Positions 1-5,172 are shown, counted from the first letter of the stretch. The stretch: 5,172 bases of DNA from Pirellulaceae bacterium (GCA_013002105.1 JABDKS010000281.1:1-5172); one strand, 5' to 3'. The notes: a model not told the origin generated them from the sequence alone. Made by a program: numbers and translations.

Positions 1-35
1 CGCCCTCCCCGTTGGCTCGCTTAGGCTCACCACCG

Positions 36-87
36 ACCCTCCCGCGACAGCGTGTTTTCCAATGGAAAGTCATACGCGCGGGAGGGT
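36..87. repeat. Large inverted repeat with nested palindrome (REP-like candidate)
   Basis: ACCCTCCCGCG at 36-46 is the exact reverse complement of CGCGGGAGGGT at 77-87, giving a perfect 11-bp GC-rich stem. The 30-nt intervening loop itself contains a small palindrome, TTTCCA-A-TGGAAA at 56-68. The element is non-coding and lies about 155 bp beyond the 3' end of the minus-strand kinase gene. Neither side carries a T-run, so it does not look like a simple intrinsic terminator. It may be one copy of a dispersed extragenic palindrome; that is inference, since only one copy is in the window. Confidence 0.6.
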
Positions 88-171
88 AAAGTGTTGATTG
101 CAAAAGCAGACTTGTGGGTAAAGACAAAGTTCTACCGGCCGACAGGCCTGGCCAAACTGACGCAATTGAAA

Positions 172-209
172 AGTGCCGGATGAGAGTGCCGGATGAGAGT
201 GCCGGATGA
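172..209. repeat. 13-bp tandem repeat, about 2.9 copies
   Basis: The unit AGTGCCGGATGAG occurs at 172-184 and 185-197 as identical copies, followed by a third copy at 198-209 that matches for 12 bases. It lies 34 bp past the stop codon of the kinase gene, in non-coding sequence. Perfect identity between units suggests recent slippage or duplication. A second 13-bp tandem repeat of different sequence lies at the 3' end of the Fae-like gene. Confidence 0.9.
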
Positions 210-216
210 TTCGGGC

Positions 217-234
217 GGCCGGTGGGAACCGGCC
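217..234 (-). terminator. Hairpin just downstream of the kinase gene, possible terminator
   Basis: GGCCGGT (217-223) pairs perfectly with ACCGGCC (228-234) around a 4-nt loop. The stem starts 8 bases past the kinase stop codon on the minus strand, where a transcription terminator would be expected. No T-run follows in the minus-strand direction, so it would be a non-canonical terminator or a 3'-end stabilising hairpin. The structure is seen; the function is inferred. Confidence 0.4.
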
Positions 235-242
235 CTACGCGT

Positions 243-1481
243 TTACTTCTTCGCTCGATCTGCGATGAAGTCGCGGAGGGCATCGCCGAGTTCCTTTGCC
301 TTCGAGTACCGATCATCGGGGTTTCTGGCCAGCGATTTCATCAGAATCTTTTCCAGCCGTTTGCTGAAATTCGGATTCAACTCCGAAGGAGGCTGAACCG
401 TGCCGGCAGCGACCTCGCTGATAGCAGCAGTCCGATCGTCGGGGGATACGACAACGGGATGTCGTCGCAACAATGTCATGTAAAGCGTGACGCCGAGTGA
501 ATAGATATCGCAGCGGCCGTCAATCGTTGAGTTCTGCGCACGCGCTTGTTCGGGGGCCATGAACAGCGGAGAGCCGATGACCAGGCCATCGACCGACTCC
601 GCGGAATCTTCGGCACTGGACGTGCCAAACATCGATTTGCAAAGCCCGAAATCCAAGATTTTCGGTTCGCCCTGCTCATCGACCATGATGTTGGACGGTT
701 TCAGATCTCGATGAACCACACCGTGTTCGTGGGCGTGATCCAGGCCATCGCAAACGCGGGCGAGTGTTTGGATGATCTCCAGCGGAGGTGGTTTGTTGGC
801 GCGAATGTGTCCGTCAAACGTTTTTCCGTCGACCATCTCCATTGCGATATAGCCCAGCTTGTTGTTGATCTGTGCGTCGTACACATGAGCCACGTTCGGA
901 TGATTCATCCGTTGCATGACCTGGATCTCGCGGGCGAATCGGCTGAAAACTTGTTCGGTAGCCAAGTCGACTCGGATCAGTTTCAAAGCGACACGGCGAC
1001 CGGACTCGAGATGCTCGGCTTCCCAAACGGTCGCGAAGGCCCCTTTGCCGATCACTTTTTTGACATCGTAGCCGGGGACCTGCGGTTTGGACCATTCGGC
1101 CGGCGGGATCGCTTCGATGATTCGCTTTGCCGCAAACAACCGGCTTCGAATGACGGTGCTTTCGACCGGCTTGGTAAAGTAATCGTCAGCGCCGGCCTCC
1201 AGTCCCGCGATCATGTCCTCTTCGGCATTGCGGCTGGTCAAAATCACTACATAAGTAAACGGTCGATGATCGTTCTCTTTGATACGACGACAAATTTCGA
1301 TCCCGCTAAAGACCGGCATCTGCCAGTCAAGAAAGACAATTCGCGGCGGATCACTACTAGCCAGCTCTTTCATGGCGTCCCTGCCATTGTCGACCGTGAT
1401 GGGCGTGAAGTCATAACGAGCAACCGTTTTTGCCAGCAGCTTTGTCCACATGGGGTTGTCGTCAGCGATTAATACTTTCAC
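243..1481 (-). CDS. Response-regulator receiver domain fused to Ser/Thr protein kinase
   Basis: This 412-aa soluble protein has an N-terminal CheY-like receiver (about 1-120) joined by a short linker to an eukaryote-like (Hanks-type) Ser/Thr kinase domain (about 138-408). The receiver shows the acidic pair D7/D8, phospho-acceptor D52 in FLDWQMP, T82, and K104 in the KP motif. The kinase has the glycine loop GKGAFATV (145-152), K167 in VALK, helix-C E185, HRDLKPSN with D259/K261/N264, DFG at 277-279 and APE at 309-311, so all catalytic residues are present. There is no membrane segment or PASTA repeat, so it should act in the cytoplasm. The GTG start at 1481 is preferred: it opens directly on the first receiver strand, has an AGGA site upstream, and avoids the 71-bp overlap with the HPt gene that an ATG at 1598 would create. 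The activation segment (280-305) is rich in Ser and acidic residues, offering possible phosphorylation sites. Phosphorylation of D52 presumably modulates kinase activity; the targets are unknown. Confidence 0.95.
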   Translation of the reverse strand: MKVLIADDNPMWTKLLAKTVARYDFTPITVDNGRDAMKELASSDPPRIVFLDWQMPVFSGIEICRRIKENDHRPFTYVVILTSRNAEEDMIAGLEAGADDYFTKPVESTVIRSRLFAAKRIIEAIPPAEWSKPQVPGYDVKKVIGKGAFATVWEAEHLESGRRVALKLIRVDLATEQVFSRFAREIQVMQRMNHPNVAHVYDAQINNKLGYIAMEMVDGKTFDGHIRANKPPPLEIIQTLARVCDGLDHAHEHGVVHRDLKPSNIMVDEQGEPKILDFGLCKSMFGTSSAEDSAESVDGLVIGSPLFMAPEQARAQNSTIDGRCDIYSLGVTLYMTLLRRHPVVVSPDDRTAAISEVAAGTVQPPSELNPNFSKRLEKILMKSLARNPDDRYSKAKELGDALRDFIADRAKK

Positions 1482-1490
1482 AACTGCGCG

Positions 1491-1494
1491 TCCT
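1491..1494 (-). promoter_or_regulatory. Shine-Dalgarno site supporting the kinase GTG start
   Basis: On the minus strand AGGA lies 9 nt before the GTG at 1481. It falls in the 46-bp gap after the HPt stop codon, and it supports translation starting at the GTG rather than at the upstream in-frame ATG at 1598. Confidence 0.5.
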
Positions 1495-1527
1495 GTCCTA
1501 TGTCGTCGCGATTTCGTTCCGTGTCTC

Positions 1528-1896
1528 TTATTCAGCCAGACGTTTGCGTAGTCGTTGTGCGTCGTCGAGCAGGCGTCCCACTTCGATCGTAAGTGCATTC
1601 CAAGCGTCGGGGATCAATGCTGCATTCTCCTCGTTCGCCACGCGTTCCAATTCCAAGGCTGCGGCAACCGCCTCGCGAGCCGCAAAGATGGTAATCGAAC
1701 CCTTCAGTGAATGGGCGCCCTTGCGAATGCCTTCCAAATTTCCTGCCTTAACCTGCGTATCGATCTGCTGCAGTTGCTTGGGGCCTTCGACCAAGAAAAG
1801 CTCTGCCATCGAAGCGAGCATCTCCGGGTCACCGGCTGTATAGATCAGCGCTTCCTGCACATTGATGACGGAATCGGTTTCGGGGGTTTCTGTCAT
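1528..1896 (-). CDS. HPt (histidine phosphotransfer) domain protein
   Basis: This 122-aa stand-alone HPt protein would carry a phosphoryl group on histidine between receiver domains in a phosphorelay. The signature is GAHSLKGSITIFAA, with phospho-acceptor H62, followed by the helical, Ala/Leu/Glu-rich C-terminus normal for the four-helix HPt bundle. The length is typical for a single HPt domain, and there is no signal peptide or membrane segment. The ATG at 1896 (MTETPETD) is chosen because the open frame further upstream is Arg/Cys-rich, unlike an HPt protein, and runs into the Fae-like start. No convincing Shine-Dalgarno precedes it, as is common in planctomycetes. The receiver-kinase gene follows 46 bp downstream on the same strand, so the two are probably co-transcribed and the receiver D52 is the likely partner of H62. 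The donor histidine kinase is not in the window. Confidence 0.9.
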   Translation of the reverse strand: MTETPETDSVINVQEALIYTAGDPEMLASMAELFLVEGPKQLQQIDTQVKAGNLEGIRKGAHSLKGSITIFAAREAVAAALELERVANEENAALIPDAWNALTIEVGRLLDDAQRLRKRLAE

Positions 1897-2123
1897 GCGG
1901 TCACAACATAAGAGGGGTGGGATTAGTGCAATCATAGAGCATTCACGCCACTCGGGGGCAGATTTTTGATCTTGCCGGATTTTGTAGCAACACCCACGGG
2001 CGTTTGGTGCGGCTGCCAGCCAGCGAACGTCAGCCGGGTGACGCTGCCGTTCTGATGGCTTAAGCTCGTGCCGGTAACGATGCCTTGAGCACTCCCCTCC
2101 CCTGACAAAGTAAGCGAGAATCA
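1897..2123. other. Divergent intergenic region between HPt and Fae-like genes
   Basis: This 227-bp spacer must contain the promoters of both the minus-strand HPt/kinase pair and the plus-strand Fae-like gene. The best single element I see is a TATGAT hexamer on the minus strand (1931-1936), 34 bases before the HPt ATG, but no matching -35 box stands out. On the plus strand no good promoter is visible. A small hairpin, CGTCA/TGACG around a 6-nt loop (2028-2043), and the palindrome GGCTGCCAGCC at 2011-2021 are present; their role is unknown. No convincing small gene was found. Confidence 0.4.
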
Positions 2124-2672
2124 ATGAGTGACCGAATCATTATGCGAACCGGCGAAAGCCTTGTTGCTGGCGGACCGCCATTCACGGCAGCCGAACCGGA
2201 AGTCGTCATTGGGGAATTGGATGGTCCAGTCGGCACGGCGATCGCAACTTTGACAGGGGACCAGACTGCAGGCCATTCCAAAGTATTCGCGATTCTGAAC
2301 ACCGACATTCAAGTTCGCCCCGTGACCCTGATGGTCAGCAAAGTTACCGTCAAGAGCTCACGCTACACCAATATCCTGATGGGAACGGTTCAAGCCGCGA
2401 TCGCAAACGGTGTGTTAGACGCTGTTCGCGCCGGTGACTTGCCCAAAGAAAAAGCCAACGATTTGGGAATCATCTGCAGTGTTTGGCTGAATCCCGGGGT
2501 GATCAAAGAAGACAATTTGGATCACAAGGCACTGTTCGAGATTCATCGCAAGGCAATGGCACAAGCGATTCACAAGGCCATGCACAACGAACCTGGGATT
2601 GATTGGTTGCTAGAAAATCAAGACAAAATTACCCACAAGTATTACGAACGGGGACTTGCTGGCGAGATTTGA
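2124..2672 (+). CDS. Formaldehyde-activating enzyme (Fae) family protein, divergent paralogue
   Basis: The 182-aa product belongs to the Fae family, cytoplasmic enzymes that condense formaldehyde with tetrahydromethanopterin to methylene-H4MPT in C1 oxidation or detoxification. Family features run the whole length: TGESLV (9-14), a GPVGTA motif (34-39), AGH (49-51), TLMVSKVT (68-75), QAAIANGVLDAV (90-101) and NEPGID (155-160). Length is close to the usual 165-180 aa. The family motif AHIDLIIG, whose His is the catalytic acid/base, reads AEPEVVIG here (23-30), so E24 replaces His. The FGPAQ motif reads MGTVQ (86-90), and the usual His after the SVF-type strand is Asn (N123). It is therefore probably a Fae-like paralogue with changed or regulatory activity, not a standard Fae. 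The ATG at 2124 has no strong Shine-Dalgarno; M7 (2142) is an alternative start. No H4MPT pathway gene lies beside it. Family membership is confident; activity is not. Confidence 0.88.
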   Translation: MSDRIIMRTGESLVAGGPPFTAAEPEVVIGELDGPVGTAIATLTGDQTAGHSKVFAILNTDIQVRPVTLMVSKVTVKSSRYTNILMGTVQAAIANGVLDAVRAGDLPKEKANDLGIICSVWLNPGVIKEDNLDHKALFEIHRKAMAQAIHKAMHNEPGIDWLLENQDKITHKYYERGLAGEI

Positions 2673-2698
2673 TGACGAGATTTGATGACGAGATTTGA
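2664..2698. repeat. 13-bp tandem repeat covering the Fae-like stop codon, about 2.7 copies
   Basis: The unit GAGATTTGATGAC is repeated exactly at 2664-2676 and 2677-2689, and its first 9 bases recur at 2690-2698. The first copy contains the final codons (Glu-Ile) and TGA stop of the Fae-like gene, so the duplications lie just after the stop and repeat the end of the coding sequence. Each full unit includes overlapping TGATGA stops. No obvious terminator hairpin follows in the 100-bp convergent gap to the photolyase gene. Confidence 0.9.
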
Positions 2699-2773
2699 AA
2701 AAGGGGAACACGTCCCGTATTCTCATTTCGCTGGTATCAATTTGCGGCGATGGGAGCACCTTGCGCCGTCTGT

Positions 2774-4267
2774 TTAGTCAAGTTGTTCGAGAAACGATTC
2801 AGCGTTTTGCAGATGTTGCTCGCGTTTCTCCGAATCCATTTTCTTGACCATGCTGCACATCATGGCCCACCGCGGGTTCTTGCTCAGTTCCTCGGCATGG
2901 TTCCAGATCCAGCGCCAGTACAATCCGTCCCAGATGTCACACCAGGAATCTTTTTTGTAGTGGCTCATTTTGCGGACGTACGACGACCCAGAAAAGTAGG
3001 GTTTGGTCGTGATCAAACCGCCGTCCGCGTTTTGGCTCATAGCATACACATTGGGCACCATCACCCAGTCGTAGCTGTCGATAAACATTTCCATGAACCA
3101 GAGATAGATGTCGTCCGGATCGATCTCGCACAAAAACATAAAACCGCCCAGGACCATCAGTCGCTCAATGTGGTGGCAGTATCCCGTATCGAGTAATCGT
3201 TTGATGGTGTCATCGATTGGGAGGATACCGGTGCTGCCATCATAAAAACATTCCGGCATGGGCCGGTGGTGGTCCCAGTGATTGGTCGTGCGCATCTTGA
3301 CGCCAAGATCCTCGTACGTCGCCCGCATAAATTCTCGCCAACCGATGACTTGGCGCAGGAATCCCTCGACCGAATTCAACGGTACGTCATTTTTATCGGC
3401 AAAATCGACGGTCGCTTGGACGATGTCGTCGGGAGTGAGCAAGCCGATGTTCAGTGACGACGTCAGCATGCTGTGCCAAAGCCACGATTCGCCCTGGACG
3501 ATTGCATCCTCGTAGGGACCGAATTCCTTGAACCGATTCTCCAAAAAGTGCTTGAGCCATCGTTTTGCATCTTTGCGAGATGTCGGATAGTAAAGGTCAT
3601 CTAAATTGCCGGGGTTGTCCGCAAACTTTTGCTCGACGTGTTCTTTCGCGGCGATGTCGATGTCGTCGCGTTTGAGCGAGAGGATGGGCGGAATCGATTC
3701 GAGAAGTTTTTTGGGGACCTTCTTGCGATTGTCCTCATCGAAACTCCATTGGCCGCCAACGGGTTCTCCCTCGTCCATCAAGATGTCTAATCGCTGACGT
3801 TGCCATTTGTAAAAATCGGCCATAAACCAACGCTTCTTGCCAGACCGATACTGGGAATTTTCCTCTTTCGAATTGATGAAGCCGGGGTTCGGCAGAGTCT
3901 CAAGCTCGACTCCCCGCTCATCAGCCAATTTGTGGAGTCGTTTTTCTAGGACAAAATCCGTTGGGTCGATCACGCACAGCGACTCGTCTTGCCGGTCGCC
4001 TTGCTGCAGCAATTCCGTCAGTTGATCGATGACCGTTTTGTCTTCCGCATAGGAAACGTAGTCCACGTCGAATCCAGAGTCGATTAGCTGTGATTCGTAA
4101 CGTTTCATGGTGGCACGGTGCAGCCAGAGCTTTTGCTGGTGAAATCTGGCAGGATAACGTGGGTCGCCAAAAAAGAGAGAATCCTCCAGCAGAATCACGC
4201 GACCAGGATCGCGTTCTAGTCCGGGATGATCGGCGAAAAGCTGGTGTGGAAAGATAAGCAGGATCAA
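2774..4267 (-). CDS. FeS-BCP/PhrB-type (6-4) photolyase-related protein lacking most cluster cysteines
   Basis: This 497-aa protein belongs to the prokaryotic photolyase-related family (DPRP; FeS-BCP, typified by Agrobacterium PhrB, about 507 aa), flavoproteins that use light to repair (6-4) photoproducts or act as photoreceptors. It is full length: the N-terminal Rossmann-like antenna domain starts ILLIFPHQL, and the FAD-binding C-terminal part includes SVEGFLRQVIGWREFMR (299-315), HHIERLM (365-371), PNVYAMSQNADGG (405-417) and TKPYFSGSSY (421-430). H365/H366 match the PhrB active-site pair. The cluster ligands do not: Pro350, Lys438 and Ser441 stand where PhrB has cysteines, and an 11-12 residue deletion precedes C443, the only candidate for the fourth. 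W390 of the PhrB electron path is kept, while its W342 and Y391 positions are Tyr and Phe. The start is a TTG; the frame is closed by a TGA 27 bases upstream and has no ATG before M54. It is transcribed alone, convergent to the Fae-like gene. Confidence 0.93.
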   Translation of the reverse strand: MILLIFPHQLFADHPGLERDPGRVILLEDSLFFGDPRYPARFHQQKLWLHRATMKRYESQLIDSGFDVDYVSYAEDKTVIDQLTELLQQGDRQDESLCVIDPTDFVLEKRLHKLADERGVELETLPNPGFINSKEENSQYRSGKKRWFMADFYKWQRQRLDILMDEGEPVGGQWSFDEDNRKKVPKKLLESIPPILSLKRDDIDIAAKEHVEQKFADNPGNLDDLYYPTSRKDAKRWLKHFLENRFKEFGPYEDAIVQGESWLWHSMLTSSLNIGLLTPDDIVQATVDFADKNDVPLNSVEGFLRQVIGWREFMRATYEDLGVKMRTTNHWDHHRPMPECFYDGSTGILPIDDTIKRLLDTGYCHHIERLMVLGGFMFLCEIDPDDIYLWFMEMFIDSYDWVMVPNVYAMSQNADGGLITTKPYFSGSSYVRKMSHYKKDSWCDIWDGLYWRWIWNHAEELSKNPRWAMMCSMVKKMDSEKREQHLQNAESFLEQLD

Positions 4268-4426
4268 TGAAATTTCTTTCTGGTTGCAGGGGCGTCAAAC
4301 CTCGGTAACAGGACGCTAGTCACAGTCCTACAATGATTGATACCGACAGTACTCCAGTGCGATAATGGTCCAGCACCATCATACGGCTGGTTCAAGTCAA
4401 CATTCCCCAGTTACCCAGTCACATCG
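4268..4426. other. Divergent intergenic region between photolyase and CIA30 genes
   Basis: This 159-bp spacer separates two divergent starts. The plus-strand promoter is annotated separately. Just upstream of its -35 box is an inverted repeat, AGGAC (4310-4314) and GTCCT (4325-4329) with a 10-nt spacer, which could be an operator, though arms this short may be chance. On the minus strand TTGACG at 4288-4293 resembles a -35 box, but its -10 position is poor and too near the start codon, so no photolyase promoter is called. Confidence 0.4.
4337..4366 (+). promoter_or_regulatory. Sigma70-type promoter for the CIA30 gene
   Basis: TTGATA (4337-4342) and GATAAT (4361-4366) each match five of six consensus bases and are 18 nt apart. 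Transcription would begin near 4373, giving a leader of about 55 nt before the ATG at 4427. This also argues against translation starting at the in-frame TTG at 4337, which lies inside the -35 box. Confidence 0.6.
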
Positions 4427-5002
4427 ATGTTCGCCATGCCCAAACTTGTCTTTTCTGCATTGCTGTCGATCAGTCTGTTATCCGCTACGACGGCCGATCA
4501 GACCGGACGCGTCTTGTTCGATTTTTCGGATGCCCAGTCGCTGGCTAAGTGGCAGATCGTCAACGATACGGTGATGGGCGGGAGGTCTAACAGCAAGGTG
4601 GAGACCACCGAGGATCGTCAGATGCGGTTTTCGGGGAACTTGTCACTCGCCAACAACGGCGGGTTCGCCTCTGCGCGTTCGCGTCCGGCAAAGCTAAGCT
4701 TGGAACAGGACGACGTGATCGTATTAAGGGTTCAAGGCGATGGCCGAACGTACACGTTCAATTTGTACGTGCCGACTCGGCGCGTCGCCTACTCGTACCA
4801 ATTGGATTTCAAGACCCAAGCTGGAGAGTGGACGGAAGTAAAGTTGCCGCTCAGTCAATTTGTTGCCCATTCCTTTGGGCGGAAAGTTCCCGGCGATCAA
4901 TTGGATGCAAATCAAGTCAACTCGGTGGGGATTTTGCTTGGCGACAAGAATCCAGGTGCGTTCCAGCTAGTTGTCGACTGGATCAAAGTGGCCCGTGACT
5001 GA
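4427..5002 (+). CDS. Exported CIA30-domain protein
   Basis: This 191-aa protein has a signal peptide (K6, hydrophobic stretch LVFSALLSISLL at 7-18, likely cleavage after A23 in TTA-DQ) followed by one CIA30 domain filling the rest. CIA30 is named after complex I intermediate-associated protein 30, an assembly factor of mitochondrial NADH:ubiquinone oxidoreductase; it is a galactose-binding-like beta-sandwich, and most bacterial members have no proven function. Diagnostic segments are VNDTVMGGRS (45-54), FSGNLSLANNGGFASAR (68-84), a YTFNLYVP strand (109-116) and the closing VDWIKV (183-188). There is no transmembrane helix besides the signal and no cysteine in the mature part. Export to the periplasm, or by lipid-free secretion, makes a direct role in complex I assembly unlikely; a carbohydrate- or protein-binding role is a guess. 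The ATG at 4436 (MPKLVF) is an equally good start. The gene is monocistronic, with a promoter upstream and a probable terminator downstream. Confidence 0.88.
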   Translation: MFAMPKLVFSALLSISLLSATTADQTGRVLFDFSDAQSLAKWQIVNDTVMGGRSNSKVETTEDRQMRFSGNLSLANNGGFASARSRPAKLSLEQDDVIVLRVQGDGRTYTFNLYVPTRRVAYSYQLDFKTQAGEWTEVKLPLSQFVAHSFGRKVPGDQLDANQVNSVGILLGDKNPGAFQLVVDWIKVARD

Positions 5003-5033
5003 TGAGTGTTGCCGCATCCATTTCCTCGGCGAT

Positions 5034-5103
5034 CGCTTGACGCAGTGGTGTGCCCCCAACAGAATCCCGTTGGGCATACAATGCCTCTCGTCAGCGTTTT
5101 TTT
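5034..5103 (+). terminator. Nested-stem intrinsic terminator after the CIA30 gene
   Basis: An outer stem, CGCTTGACG (5034-5042) with CGTCAGCG (5089-5096), pairs over 8 bp with one bulged T and is followed at once by seven T residues (5097-5103). It encloses an inner hairpin whose arms, 5048-5060 and 5069-5079, pair over about 11 bp including one G-T pair and a 2-nt CC bulge. The loop is 8 nt. The structure lies 31 bp past the CIA30 stop codon, in the right orientation for Rho-independent termination. It is longer than a typical terminator. Confidence 0.6.
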
Positions 5104-5172
5104 ACCGGGCGACATCCTGCCGTGCGAAATCTTGTCGGGCGTGATGTGACTGGACGTTGCGACGTGTCCCAG
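5102..5172 (-). CDS. Possible 3' end of a minus-strand gene running off the right edge (weak)
   Basis: A minus-strand frame enters from the right edge and ends at a TAA at 5102-5104, giving about 22 residues that end HHARQDFARQDVAR. The last part is a 5-residue repeat (RQDFA, RQDVA) whose codons differ mostly at third positions, which hints at coding but is far too short to prove it. No family can be recognised. It may instead be non-coding repetitive sequence; other frames here close quickly or run only to the edge. Confidence 0.15.
   Translation of the reverse strand, partial: GTRRNVQSHHARQDFARQDVAR

Noticed and set aside
172..209. CRISPR-like array
   Set aside because: The units are directly adjacent 13-mers without spacers, so this is a simple tandem repeat.
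546..1472. A 308-codon plus-strand open frame opposite the kinase gene
   Set aside because: It is antisense to a gene with complete receiver and kinase motifs, shows no recognisable domain, and is best explained as a shadow of high-GC codon use.
1482..1598. ATG start at 1598 for the receiver-kinase
   Set aside because: It would overlap the HPt gene by 71 bp and add 39 residues before the first receiver strand; the GTG at 1481 has a ribosome binding site.
1897..2124. N-terminal extension of the HPt gene up to 2124
   Set aside because: The extension is Arg/Cys/Pro-rich with no domain and reaches the Fae-like start codon; the ATG at 1896 begins directly before a normal HPt domain.
2673..2773. 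Bidirectional terminator between the Fae-like and photolyase genes
   Set aside because: Only weak 4-5 bp stems are present (for example CGGCG/CGCCG near 2743-2766), with no adjacent T-run on either strand.
2124..4267. Functional module linking the Fae-like protein and the photolyase
   Set aside because: The genes are convergent with separate expression, and no shared pathway is evident; adjacency alone does not support it.
4337..4426. TTG start at 4337 for the CIA30 gene
   Set aside because: It would bury the signal peptide 30 residues in, and the TTG is part of a good -35 box.

Overview
The window looks like chromosomal DNA of a planctomycete, probably a marine Rhodopirellula-like member of the Pirellulaceae. 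This is inferred from content: a response-regulator receiver fused directly to an eukaryote-like Ser/Thr kinase, a formaldehyde-activating-enzyme (Fae) family protein in a bacterium, a secreted CIA30-domain protein, moderate GC, mostly weak Shine-Dalgarno sites, and non-coding flanks rich in short repeats. No rRNA, tRNA, CRISPR array, transposase or phage gene was found.

Layout, left to right. Bases 1-242 are non-coding and repeat-rich: a perfect 11-bp inverted repeat, a 13-bp tandem repeat and a short hairpin. Bases 243-1896 hold a minus-strand pair: an HPt phosphotransfer protein, then 46 bp downstream a receiver-Ser/Thr-kinase fusion. A 227-bp divergent spacer leads to the plus-strand Fae-like gene (2124-2672). 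Its last codons merge into a second 13-bp tandem repeat. Convergent to it, after about 100 bp, is a minus-strand photolyase of the prokaryotic FeS-BCP/PhrB family (2774-4267, TTG start). A 159-bp divergent spacer with a good sigma70-type promoter leads to an exported CIA30-domain protein (4427-5002). That gene is followed by a large nested stem ending in T7, a probable terminator, and then by unassigned sequence to the right edge.

How the genes could work together. The HPt protein and the receiver-kinase plausibly form the end of a His-Asp phosphorelay that feeds a Ser/Thr kinase, with the sensor histidine kinase encoded elsewhere. The other three genes are separate transcription units with no demonstrable link to that pair or to each other. 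The two most unusual points are that both recognisable enzymes lack hallmark residues. The Fae-like protein has Glu where the catalytic His is expected, and the photolyase lacks at least three of the four cysteines that hold the 4Fe-4S cluster in its family. Both comparisons use reference sequences recalled from memory and need an alignment.
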